64,000 nt of DNA from the NCBI GenBank assembly GCA_024231955.1, contig JAAEPZ010001024.1:575849-639848 (forward strand), in the 5' to 3' direction. A program made the position numbers and the translations under genes. The stretch comes from a bacterium. Lineage in GTDB: Bacteria; Krumholzibacteriota; Krumholzibacteriia; JACNKJ01. Under the pieces are notes generated by a model, which worked only from the letters and a program-made list of their open reading frames with translations, made no database searches and was not told the DNA's origin. The stretch's first letter is position 1, and every line of letters starts with the position of its first letter. Positions 1-9,600 of the stretch are shown one piece after another.

Positions 1-756
1 TTGCTTGCCGAGCCTGGCGCAGCCCTGCTCGGCGGCGGCGCCCGCATCGTGCCCGATACTCCCGCCGGCGTAACCGGATTGATCGATCTGGGCGGTCTTA
101 AACTCGGTTCGGTTGTCGAGAGCAAGGGGGCGCTGCATCTTGGTTCCGGTCTCAAGTTGCGGGAACTGGTTGCGCGCCGCGATTGTGACGGCCTCTTTGC
201 CGAGGCCGCGCTGGTGACGGCGCCCTCGCTCAATCTCCGCAACCAGATGACTCTGGGCGGCGAAGCGGCCTGGCGCTCACCCACAGGCGATATCCAGGAG
301 CTGCACACGGCATTGCTGGCCGCCGATGCGGTGGTGCATCGCCATGGCGATGAACCCCGGACATTTGGCGAATATCTGCCGGCGGAGGCGCGCACCGGGA
401 TCATCACCGCAATCGAGATTCCGCTATCGCCGGATCGCAGTTATCGATTCGCCGCGATTGAGGCCGCGAGAGGAGCTCGCCCCTCTCTGGCGTTGGCCAT
501 GGCCTTGACCCGGACGGAGGGACGATTCGCCAATTGCCGGATCGCCGTGAGCGTTCCGGGACAACCGGCAACACGTTTGATTGCCGTCGAACAGGTGCTG
601 GAAGCGCTGTCCGCATCCGCAATCGATACCGACACGCTGATAGCGGCCCTCCCCGATCTCTCCGCGTTTGCTTGTGAAATCAGGCGGCAATGGATCACGG
701 TACTGATCATCCGGTTCCTTGCCGATCTCACCGGGGAGGCGAGCGATGAAGTCTGA
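1..756 (+). CDS. Molybdenum hydroxylase FAD-binding subunit (YgfM/CoxM type), 5' end cut by window
   Basis: This is the FAD subunit of a xanthine-dehydrogenase-family enzyme, which passes electrons from the Mo/Fe-S subunit to an acceptor. The first residues already contain the FAD-pyrophosphate loop (LLGGGARIV), which normally lies about 25 residues into the protein, so the true start is upstream of base 1. The second flavin loop is seen as LNLRNQMTLGGEAAW, and the C-terminal CO_deh_flav_C-type domain follows. It overlaps the next gene by 11 bases, so the two are translationally coupled. The pairing with a fused Fe-S/Mo subunit matches E. coli ygfM-xdhD. The substrate cannot be read from sequence; purines are likely from context. 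The flavin loop is less canonical than in the second FAD subunit at 10402-11235 (RATIGGNLANASP there). Confidence 0.85.
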   Translation: MLAEPGAALLGGGARIVPDTPAGVTGLIDLGGLKLGSVVESKGALHLGSGLKLRELVARRDCDGLFAEAALVTAPSLNLRNQMTLGGEAAWRSPTGDIQELHTALLAADAVVHRHGDEPRTFGEYLPAEARTGIITAIEIPLSPDRSYRFAAIEAARGARPSLALAMALTRTEGRFANCRIAVSVPGQPATRLIAVEQVLEALSASAIDTDTLIAALPDLSAFACEIRRQWITVLIIRFLADLTGEASDEV

Positions 757-3622
757 TACTTGTAGGCTCACATTCATGCTCAACGGCGAGGAGATCAGTT
801 GCCTGGTGCCCTCCGGTCGGTTGCTGCTCGATCTGCTGCGCGAACTCGGCTGTCACTCGGTGAAGTTCTCCGATGAAAGGGGCGAGGGGGGCGCGGACAC
901 GGTGCTTATGGATGACCATCCCATCAGCGCCGCCACCCATCTGGCGTTGCAGGTGGAGGGGTGCAGGATCGAGACGCTTGAGGGGCTCCGGGAAAATCGG
1001 GAGCTCAAGAAGCTCGCAGACACTTTTCTCGATGAGGGCGCGGTTCAATGCGGTTACTGCACTCCGGCGCAGATGCTGTCGCTGGAGGCGTTGCGTCGCC
1101 GCAATCCCCACCCGTCCGGGGCCGATGTCGCGGAGGCGCTGTCCACGGTGTTTTGCCGTTGCACGGGCTTCGTCAAGCCGTTGCGCGCCGGGCTGGTGAA
1201 CTCCGGCAGTGCGAAACCCCGTTGCGCCTGCGCCGCCAAAGCGGACAACTCGGGCAAAGCCCCCCGGTACTCCGGGAAGGGTGATGAGCTGCAAGTGATC
1301 GGCCATGACACCAGGCGTGTCGATGGTCCCGGTCTTGTGGATGGAGCACCGATATTCACCGGTGACATGAACATGCCGGGGATGCTGCATCTCAAGATTC
1401 TTCACAGTCCGCATGCTCACGCGCGGATCCGCTCGATCAACATCGCGCGGGCCGAGGCGCTTCCCGGGGTGGTTGAGGTCGTGACCTACAAGGATGTCCC
1501 CGTCCGGGCCTACACCTCGGCCGGACAGGGCTTTCCCGAGCCCAGCCCCTATGACCTTTTCATCCTCAGCGACAAGGCCCGTTTTGCGGGCGACAAGATA
1601 GCCCTCGTGGCGGCCGAGACCGTTGAGGCGGCAGAACAGGCTTGCGCGCTGATCGACGTGGACTACGAAGTGCTGTCGGCCTACACCGCCGAGGGTGAGG
1701 CCATGCTCGAGGACGCTCCGGTGATTCACGACGAACAGCGTCCCACCGATCCGCAAACAGATATTCTGTTCTGGCCGGCGGAGCCGGAGAGGAATGTCGC
1801 GGCGCGTACGAGCCTTGATCTGGGTGACGCGGACAAGGGGTTCGCTGCCGCCGAGACGATTATCGAGCGCAGTTACCGCAGTCACCAGGTGCAGCAGTGT
1901 CACCTCGAACCGCATGTGGCCTGCAGTTATCTGGATGCCAACAAGCGGTTGACGATAATCGCCGCAACCCAGGTGCCTTTTCATGTGCGTCGGGTTGTTG
2001 CGCGGTTGCTCGATCTGCCGGTCAGTCGCGTCCGGGTGATCAAGCCCCGCCTTGGTGGCGGCTTCGGCGGCAAGCAGGAGATTCTGATCGAGGAGCTGTG
2101 CGCCTTCATGACCATGCGCACGGGGCGACCCATGCGTCTCGAATTGACGCGTGAGGAGGAGTTGATATTCGCGCGCAATCGTCATCCGGCTCGGGTCGAT
2201 TATCGGGTGGGGTTTGATGGCGACGACAGGATCATCGCCATGCAGATGGATGTGCTGCTCAACACCGGGGCATATGGCGGTCATGCGCTCACGGTGATGT
2301 CCGTGTGCGCCAACAAGGGTCTGAGCCTCTATCCGGCGCCCAATGTGCGGCACCGGGGGACGGCGGTGTACAGCAACATGGTCCCGGCGGGGGCCTATCG
2401 CGGTTATGGTTCGCCGCAGGCGTTCTGGGCGCTGGAGACATTCATGGAGGAGGCGGCGCTGGAGCTTGGTGTCGATCCGCTGGAGTTGCGTCTCAAGAAT
2501 GTGGTGCAGGTGGGGGACAGCCTCGATGTATCGGAGAACATGGGTGAGGGGCGAGATGGCTATTCGTCGCACCTGAACAGCGGTGCGGCCGAGGAGTGCA
2601 TACGGCGAGGACGCGAGGCGATAGGCTGGGACGTGAGGCCGCGGGGCTGTCCGCCGGATGGCGCGTCGGATCAGTCGCCGTTGCGGCGGGGGATCGGCAT
2701 GGCGTTGACCATGCAGGGTTCCGGCATTCCGGGCATCGACATGGCCGGCGCGTTCATCAAGATGAATGAGGATGGCGGTTTCAACCTGCAGGTTGGCGCG
2801 ACCGACCTGGGGACGGGCAGCGATACGGTGCTGGCCCAAATCGCCGCCGAGGTTTTGGGCGTTTCCGTGCCGGAGATAATCGTCACCTCGTCGGACACCG
2901 ACACAACGCCGTTCGACACGGGGGCCTACGCTTCGAGCACGACCTACATCACCGGCGGCGCGGTGAAGAAGGCGGCGGAAGATCTGCGCGGGCGGATAAT
3001 GACCTGGGCCGCGGGGCAACTGGGTGTCGCCGATGACGAGGTGAAGATAGCCGACAGGGCGGTTGTGGCGCCGAGCGGCACCCGTCTCACCTTCAGCGAG
3101 ATTGGCACCCGGAGCCTGTACACGGAGAACCAGGAGCAGCTCATGGCTTCGGCCAGCCATCTCTCCTATGATTCCCCACCACCTTTCGCCGCGCAGTTCG
3201 TTGAGGTTGAGGTGGACACCGGCACCGGTGAGGTTCGCCTGCTTGATTTCGTCACCGTGCTGGATGCGGGGAAGATCATCAATCCGGTGATGGCCGAGGG
3301 TCAGGTGGAGGGTGCGGTGGCTCAGGGGTTGGGTTTCGCTATCGCCGAGGAGATCACATACGATTCGGAGAGCCGTGTTCTGCCGCGAAGTTTCCGCGAA
3401 CACGGCTATCTGTTGCCCGCAGACTTGCCGCGTCAGCGGGTGATCTTCGTCGAGGACGAGGAGCCGTCCGGTCCCTATGGGGCGAAAGCCGTGGCCGAGA
3501 TCTGCATCAATGGTCCCGCAGCGGCCGTCGGCAATGCTCTGTTCGATGCCTGCGGCGTGCGCTTGCGCGAAACGCCGTTGACACCGGAAAAGGTGCTTAC
3601 GGCGTTGCGCGAGCTGCGGTAA
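746..3622 (+). CDS. xdhD: XdhD-like fused Fe-S/molybdopterin hydroxylase subunit
   Basis: A 958-residue fusion of an N-terminal ferredoxin-like module (about 1-150) with the large molybdopterin-binding subunit (about 180-958), the arrangement of E. coli XdhD/YgfN. I chose ATG 746 because GGGGAGG lies just upstream; the frame is open further back. The helical-domain [2Fe-2S] ligands are intact (C102, C105, C137, C139). The plant-type site is lost: its four cysteines are D43, G48, D51 and A63 when aligned to the small subunit at 12688-13173. Mo-cofactor motifs (GGGFGGKQE, the glycine-rich YRGYGSPQ) and the catalytic glutamate E918 in YGAKAVAE are present. It probably hydroxylates a purine-like heterocycle. 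The literature name 'selenate reductase subunit' for this family is uncertain. Confidence 0.88.
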   Translation: MKSDTCRLTFMLNGEEISCLVPSGRLLLDLLRELGCHSVKFSDERGEGGADTVLMDDHPISAATHLALQVEGCRIETLEGLRENRELKKLADTFLDEGAVQCGYCTPAQMLSLEALRRRNPHPSGADVAEALSTVFCRCTGFVKPLRAGLVNSGSAKPRCACAAKADNSGKAPRYSGKGDELQVIGHDTRRVDGPGLVDGAPIFTGDMNMPGMLHLKILHSPHAHARIRSINIARAEALPGVVEVVTYKDVPVRAYTSAGQGFPEPSPYDLFILSDKARFAGDKIALVAAETVEAAEQACALIDVDYEVLSAYTAEGEAMLEDAPVIHDEQRPTDPQTDILFWPAEPERNVAARTSLDLGDADKGFAAAETIIERSYRSHQVQQCHLEPHVACSYLDANKRLTIIAATQVPFHVRRVVARLLDLPVSRVRVIKPRLGGGFGGKQEILIEELCAFMTMRTGRPMRLELTREEELIFARNRHPARVDYRVGFDGDDRIIAMQMDVLLNTGAYGGHALTVMSVCANKGLSLYPAPNVRHRGTAVYSNMVPAGAYRGYGSPQAFWALETFMEEAALELGVDPLELRLKNVVQVGDSLDVSENMGEGRDGYSSHLNSGAAEECIRRGREAIGWDVRPRGCPPDGASDQSPLRRGIGMALTMQGSGIPGIDMAGAFIKMNEDGGFNLQVGATDLGTGSDTVLAQIAAEVLGVSVPEIIVTSSDTDTTPFDTGAYASSTTYITGGAVKKAAEDLRGRIMTWAAGQLGVADDEVKIADRAVVAPSGTRLTFSEIGTRSLYTENQEQLMASASHLSYDSPPPFAAQFVEVEVDTGTGEVRLLDFVTVLDAGKIINPVMAEGQVEGAVAQGLGFAIAEEITYDSESRVLPRSFREHGYLLPADLPRQRVIFVEDEEPSGPYGAKAVAEICINGPAAAVGNALFDACGVRLRETPLTPEKVLTALRELR

Positions 3623-3943
3623 GAAGTTCCGCCTTGGTGATCTGAAGTGCTCGGCGTATCCCCTTTTGGAGATTATCCTTGAGCAGTGGATTCCATGATA
3701 CGTGATATTGATCCTCAATGTGAACCTTGCCGGAGTATCCTGACGCATCCCATACTGTCGTCTCAAATGCTTCGGCGCTGATACGGTAAGATATGATCAG
3801 GAAGTATTTTTCCGTTCGGCGAACCGTCCGTCAAATAGTGCTGACTTTGCGGGGGGAAAGGTGATCCAGTCGTGCCAGCTAGCGGAGATCGTCACTGTCC
3901 GGCCCGCATGTTTCTTGCATACCGAAGCGGAGTTCTCTGACAT
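3597..3943 (-). pseudogene. Small gene of unknown function split by a frameshift in an A-tract
   Basis: Reading the minus strand, ATG 3943 opens a frame (MSENSASVCKKH...SALFDGRFAERK) that stops soon after the AAAAA tract near 3806-3811. Adding one base there, or a -1 slip, continues directly into a second open frame (KYFLIISYRISAEAFE...) that ends at the stop at 3597. The joined protein would be about 115 residues and looks like one coherent soluble domain. I do not recognise the family. The last 26 bases overlap the 3' end of xdhD on the other strand. Neither half alone looks like a complete gene, because the downstream half has no ATG, GTG or TTG. It may be a true pseudogene, a sequencing error in the homopolymer or a slippage site. 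Confidence 0.4.
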
Positions 3944-4084
3944 TGAAGATGCTTGACGACCCGGATTGCGACGAATATGCTTTCAGGCAAATCTTGGCTC
4001 ATCGGAGCACATTGAAAACGAGGTTTGTGCATGATCGCTTGATTTGGGAGGCGTAACTTCCAGTTTGTCCCGGAGAGTTCTGCG

Positions 4085-6277
4085 ATGATTATTGAGACAA
4101 GATCACTGGGTTTTACATTTCGTTCTCGGAGATTACAGACAGCAGTGATCACGGTATTGATTCTTCTCCAATCCCTCCCCGTATTTTCAAAGAATACTCA
4201 GACGCCGCAGTCGGATAGGGTTTTCAGCCTGTCTCTTCAGGAGCTTATGGAGGTGAGCATCTCCACTGCCGGCAAGAAAGTGCAGAGAGTGAGCGAGGTC
4301 CCGGCCAGCGTAGTAGTGATTACCAGAGCGGATATTGAATCACACGGATATTCATCCCTGGAGGAGATTGTCGCAAGCGTGCCCGGATATTTCATATTGG
4401 ATAATTGGGCTTACTCATATTCGGTGCCAGGAGTGCGCGGGTTCTTCTCTCAATCGAGTACTGGCGTAATCGTACTGATCAACGGGGTGAGTCAACTGCG
4501 AAAAGGGATAGAGTCATACTCCATAAGGGAGAGCTCGGTGCCCGTGGAGTGCATTGATCGTATCGAGATAATCCGCGGGCCGATGTCGGTAATGTATGGA
4601 ACGGGTGCATTCTATGGCGTCATCAATATCATCACCGATGAAGTATTGGAGAGCGGTGAGGGGTGCCAGGTCGCTGTCGCGATGGGATCACTGAGGTCTA
4701 AGTATGCCTCATTCACATTATCGGGAAACAGGAGCGATATCCAATACTCCGTTAATGGGGGCTATAGGTACTGCTACGGCATGAATGTCCCTTTACATGA
4801 ATTGTCCAGCAATCTGGCCGCCTGGCAAATCGTCAACTCGGCTCCCGATACGGATGGAAGGTTGGAGGGGTGGGACAGGTATCTTGATATCACCTTGAGG
4901 GTGGCGCCACTCACATTCAAATTCACAGGTCTCGAAATGATGCAGGAGGTGGTCAAGAGTCTGGGAGTTCAGGAGAGTGGAGATCCGATTGAAAACCTGA
5001 AGCTGAATCTGATGCTTGAGTATGATGCCGCCCTTTCAGATGATCTGCACGTAAACGCGAACATCAGGTACAACGTTCTCAATAACCTGGAGATAGCCAG
5101 ATTCTGGAACACCAGCTACTACGGGAACGAGGATCTGAGAGCACGATCCTACGAAGCTGAAGTGAGGGCGCACTATTCGCCGGATGATCAAATCGACATT
5201 ACGGCGGGACTGACGCAGAATGCCATGACCGAGTATTATCAGGTTTGGGATTACACCGAATTCAGTGACTACTACAACAATCAGCGCAGGACGCTTTCCG
5301 ATAGCGACGACATCACGACATATGCCGCATTTCTCCAGGGAGACTATTCGCCGACGCCGCGTGTCAAACTGGTTGCCGGATGCAGGCTGGAGAGGATGAC
5401 CGATTACGGTATGGAGTTGAGTTATGGGTCGGACTCGCTCCAGCATGGGGCGCGCACTGAAGTATATGGGAAGTATCGTAATGAGGGATTAGTCGCCATC
5501 CCCCGCGCCGCCGTCATCTTGACCATGAATGAGTCCAACGTGGTGAAGCTGTTCTACGGAGAAGCGATCAAGCGTCCGGCATTTTCGGAGAATATTCACA
5601 ACCTCGTGGATCTGGGAAAATTCGGCTTTCTGGAGAGCGAGCGAATTCGTACCTATGAATTGAATTACACTACCGCCCTGCTGCCTCGCTCCAGTGTCAG
5701 TATCAGTCTCTTCCGCAATGAGCTGGATAATCTGATAGGGAAGGTCTACACATATACAGATTTGGACGATCTCATCTCCTATCAGGCAAACGGAGGTGAA
5801 CTCGTCACCAATGGCGCAGAGATGATTATTGATATCTCCCCTCATGATGATTTCGATATAGAGTTGAATGGAAGCTACCAGGATACCAGGGACAAAAGAG
5901 AGGGCTACGAGGATATCGCTGCTGCCTATTCCCCAAAGTTTCTTGGATACGCAAACCTGTTGTTCAAAAAGAGCGACGTCAATATTGCCCTTTCCGGCCG
6001 GTATGTGGATGAGATGGAGTCATTTTGGGATGGCCCCCCCGGCGAGGATCTTGGTGGGGGGAGGATTGGGGCAGCCTCAGAGTCGTACTTTCTGCTGGGT
6101 AGTTACTTGCGCTTCAGCAATCTGTTTACTCCAGGTCTGTATGTGGACTTTAAAGTCAGCAATCTGCTGGATGAGAAGTTCAACCTGCCCACATCCGAGT
6201 TCAACAAATGGATTGATAAGGGGATCCCCGGCCGCGATCGGGAATTTCAGATCAAATTCGGATACATGTTCATGTGA
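4085..6277 (+). CDS. TonB-dependent outer-membrane receptor
   Basis: A 730-residue receptor with an N-terminal hydrophobic signal (about 15-36), then the plug domain (QRVSEVPASVVVITRADIES, about 75-200; the IEIIRGPMSVMYGTGAFYGVIN segment is the classic plug signature) and a long beta-barrel of alternating aromatic strands to the C-terminus (FQIKFGYMFM). It should import a large or scarce ligand using TonB energy, probably from the ExbB/ExbD/TonB operon at 27.6-32.7 kb. The ligand is unknown. The gene is visibly AT-richer than the Mo-hydroxylase genes on either side and stands alone, which suggests separate ancestry. ATG 4085 gives a sensible signal peptide; the upstream CCGGAGAG is a weak ribosome site. 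Confidence 0.88.
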   Translation: MIIETRSLGFTFRSRRLQTAVITVLILLQSLPVFSKNTQTPQSDRVFSLSLQELMEVSISTAGKKVQRVSEVPASVVVITRADIESHGYSSLEEIVASVPGYFILDNWAYSYSVPGVRGFFSQSSTGVIVLINGVSQLRKGIESYSIRESSVPVECIDRIEIIRGPMSVMYGTGAFYGVINIITDEVLESGEGCQVAVAMGSLRSKYASFTLSGNRSDIQYSVNGGYRYCYGMNVPLHELSSNLAAWQIVNSAPDTDGRLEGWDRYLDITLRVAPLTFKFTGLEMMQEVVKSLGVQESGDPIENLKLNLMLEYDAALSDDLHVNANIRYNVLNNLEIARFWNTSYYGNEDLRARSYEAEVRAHYSPDDQIDITAGLTQNAMTEYYQVWDYTEFSDYYNNQRRTLSDSDDITTYAAFLQGDYSPTPRVKLVAGCRLERMTDYGMELSYGSDSLQHGARTEVYGKYRNEGLVAIPRAAVILTMNESNVVKLFYGEAIKRPAFSENIHNLVDLGKFGFLESERIRTYELNYTTALLPRSSVSISLFRNELDNLIGKVYTYTDLDDLISYQANGGELVTNGAEMIIDISPHDDFDIELNGSYQDTRDKREGYEDIAAAYSPKFLGYANLLFKKSDVNIALSGRYVDEMESFWDGPPGEDLGGGRIGAASESYFLLGSYLRFSNLFTPGLYVDFKVSNLLDEKFNLPTSEFNKWIDKGIPGRDREFQIKFGYMFM

Positions 6278-6653
6278 TGTCCGCAGAATCCGTTTCAGCT
6301 GAGCAGGTGGTGCTCTGTTGATTGCGCGTGACTCGGAATGTGAAAAAACCTCGATTATCTTCAGAATGACCGATTCTTCTTACGCCTTCGTCGGGTGCTG
6401 GCCCACGGTCTGCATATGTGGATACCGGTGAGTGCGTCTCGATGATTACCGATACGGTTGGATGTCGGAAGCACTTGCCCAGGACGAACTTACAGTAGCT
6501 TCCACGCAGAAAGAGACAGCCATTATTGGATCAACGTGGAAATTGCTGCACCAGAGTGGCGAGTATTTTACCGAAGTATCCAGTTGTTGCGCATCCTTTC
6601 GACTGATGATCGCCGCTCATGCCTCGAATCTGCCGTCGGAGTAATCCGATGGG
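6278..6653. other. Intergenic stretch without a supportable gene
   Basis: These 376 bases lie between the receptor and the hybrid kinase. Two short open frames exist (6432-6644, and one starting at 6458 that runs into the kinase), but neither has a convincing ribosome site or recognisable protein character. I see no strong hairpin with a T-run after the receptor. The kinase promoter is presumably here, but I cannot point to boxes. Confidence 0.5.
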
Positions 6654-9600
6654 ATGCAGGGAGTCCAGTTGGCAGTGAGCATGCGAAAAATAAAAGATTC
6701 AAGCAAGCAGGTCATAGCGCGTCCCCCCAGGATCTTCCCGCGCTTCCTCGCCATATTCCTGTGCGCCGCCATCACGCTGACGCTGTCCGGCGGCAGCTAC
6801 TATCTCCGCGATCTCGACACCAAACAGGATAACCTTCTCAATCAGATGAACCTCGGACTGCGGATCCGCAAGGCCGCCGTTATGTCCAGAGTTACCGAAC
6901 TGTCGGGACGTGTGACCGAACTCGGCTCGCGTGATGCCATGGCCAGCCTTCTGTCCGGTATGGATGCGCGTGACCTGATCACAGGGGAAGACGGGTGGAG
7001 CCTGACTGCCTGCTTCACTGAACTTGAGGAGATGGTCGGCGCCGAAAACATCTGGCGGGAGGTCCTGTTGCTCGACAATGACGGTCGGGAGGTTCTCCGT
7101 CTGGATCCGGCTACCGAGGGGCCCGTGGTGGCCTGGAACGATACTATACCCGCAAACATCAATAACAGGGTTTCGCGGCTGAGCTACCTGACGGAGGGTC
7201 AGGTCAACATCTGGCTTGAGGATGACAAACTCTACGGCGCTGCAACGATCAACGACAACGCCGACCGGCGTTTGGGCGGCCTGCTCCTGGCCGCTGATCT
7301 GGAAATGCTGCTCGGCTCATCATTGGAAGCGGGGTTTGGCTTGCCGGGCCAGGTACTCCTGGTGGACGGCAATGGGCAAATTCTGGCCGAAGCGTATGGC
7401 GATGAAATACCGGCGTCAAATACGACAGCTATCACGGACTGGTTGGCGAGTGGACCGGTCATGGGTGAATCCGAAAATGAGCTCGGCCTGATCTGCGTCG
7501 AACATGTAATCCCAGCAGGCGAGAGCCGTGGACAGGGTGGAGAGGTCTACGATAGCGCCGCGGTGGCACAGGTTGCAATATCCGATTGGAAAATCATCTC
7601 CTGGGCTCCTGCCGCGGAAACCGAAGCTCTGTTGATCGATCTGTTCGATCAACTCAAGACCGGATATTTCCTGGCCCTGGGGATACTCGCCCTCCTTTCG
7701 TGGCTCCTGGCCACCCCCGTGGTGCGTCAGAAACGGGCGGAGCTGGCGGAGCGGACCAGTCGCAAGCAACTGGCTCAGATCCTCGATTCGGCCAGTGATA
7801 TCATTATCACCACCGAGATCATCAAGGGCGACCTTTCGCGGGCGCGGGTGACTTCGCTCAACCCGGCCGGCGCGAAACTGTTCGGCCTCGAATGTTTCAA
7901 TGAGGAGGATGCGCCTGTAATCGGAGATCTGATCAATAAGGAGGATGCTCTCAACTTTGGTACCTTCATGCGTGAAATCCTGCAGGGTACATCCGGGGGT
8001 TCAACCGAGATTGGCGTTACGGCCGTGGATGGCCGGTCAGTAACGCTTGGCGTTTCAGCTAACGTCATTTCCGAAAATGGCGTTCCGGTGACCCTGCAGG
8101 CTATTGCGCGTGATATCACGCAGAGGAAGCATTCCGAGGAGAGCATTCTCGAGGCCAATATCAATCTGGGTCTGCGTTCCCAAACGGCGCAGGCGATTAT
8201 GTCCGAAGGCGAGCTGAATGCCCGTCTGACTCAGGTTCTCAACATCATAGTATCCAGTCAGGAGCAGATTTCGGGGTTGATCTATATGGTGGATTCGACC
8301 ACCAAGAGCCTGAAGCATGTATGCAGCGACGGCAAGGAGGCGATGGAGCTGGGCAAGAAGCATCTCCAGTTGCCGATGACCGGTGAGAACATCTGCGCTA
8401 AGGCAATCAACAACCAGGCGCCCCTACTCATGAACTGCTGCGACATCAGCGATTGCTCCCGCAAAGGGAGGAAGGGTGAGGCCGCGGCAACTCACCTGGC
8501 CCTCCCGCTCAACTCCGCCGGTGACGTGAAGGGTGTCCTGGTGCTGGTCGGCAATCAATCGCCAGAATGGTCGCAGGATCGACTGGATACTTTCGGTCAG
8601 ATCAGCATGGTGATCGGCAGTGTCATCCACAGGGAAGAGATGGCGATTGATCTGGCCAAGAAAGCGATCGAACTGGAGAAAGCGCTCGGATCGGCGAAAC
8701 AGGGGAACAACACCAAGTCCGAGTTCCTGGCGAGCATGAGTCACGAGATTCGCACCCCGATGAACGGCATCATCGGGATGACCGACCTGCTGCTGGATAC
8801 CGAAATGACGACGAATCAGCGCGAGTACTTGATGTCCGTCAAGGGGAGCGCGGATGCCCTGCTGACGATCATCAACGACATCCTTGATCTCTCCAAGATA
8901 GAAGCCGGAAAACTGGAATTCGAGAATATCGAATTCAATCTGCGCGATACGATCCGCAACTCGCTCAACATGTTCGCAATTCGGGCGAGCGAAAAGGGGT
9001 TGGCGCTCAAGGCCGAGGTCGAGAAGGGTGTGCCCGTCACCATGATCGGTGATGCCGGACGATTGAATCAGGTGCTGATCAACCTGCTCGGCAATGCAGT
9101 CAAGTTCACCACCAAAGGTGAGATCACCGCGAAGGTTGAGATTGCCGGGCAAAGCAAGGATGCGGTGCAATTGCACTTCTCCGTCCGGGACACCGGGATC
9201 GGAATTCCCGAGGACAAACAGCAGCAGATATTCAATGCATTCTCACAGGCCGATGCGAGTACGACGAGAAAATTCGCCGGAACGGGTCTTGGCCTCAATA
9301 TTTCTCAAAAACTCGTGCAGATGATGAAGGGTCGCATCTGGGTCCAAAGCCAGCCGGAGCGAGGAAGCACATTCCATTTCACGGCGGAACTGGGATTGGC
9401 CAAGAGCGGCTCCATCCAACCGGGAACGATAACTCTGGATGAGCAGTTCGCGGATGTCGGCTCGGCAACCTGTCCCGGCGTGAAGTTACCGCCCCTGAAC
9501 ATTCTGCTCGCTGAAGACAATGAGGTTAACCAGAAGCTGACGGTTGCTCTGCTCAATAAGCATGACGTGAAGACAACCGTCGTGTCCACCGGAATTAAAG

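Noticed and set aside
728..3766. A 1012-codon open frame on the minus strand opposite xdhD
   Set aside because: It is the antisense shadow of a GC-rich gene; the translation is Arg/His/Gln-rich without domains, while the plus strand has clear molybdenum hydroxylase motifs.
3892..4152. An 86-codon minus-strand frame upstream of the TonB receptor
   Set aside because: No ribosome site, overlaps the receptor start and the better-supported frameshifted gene, and has no recognisable domain.
6432..6644. A 70-codon plus-strand frame before the hybrid kinase
   Set aside because: GTG start without a ribosome site and no similarity pattern; probably chance.
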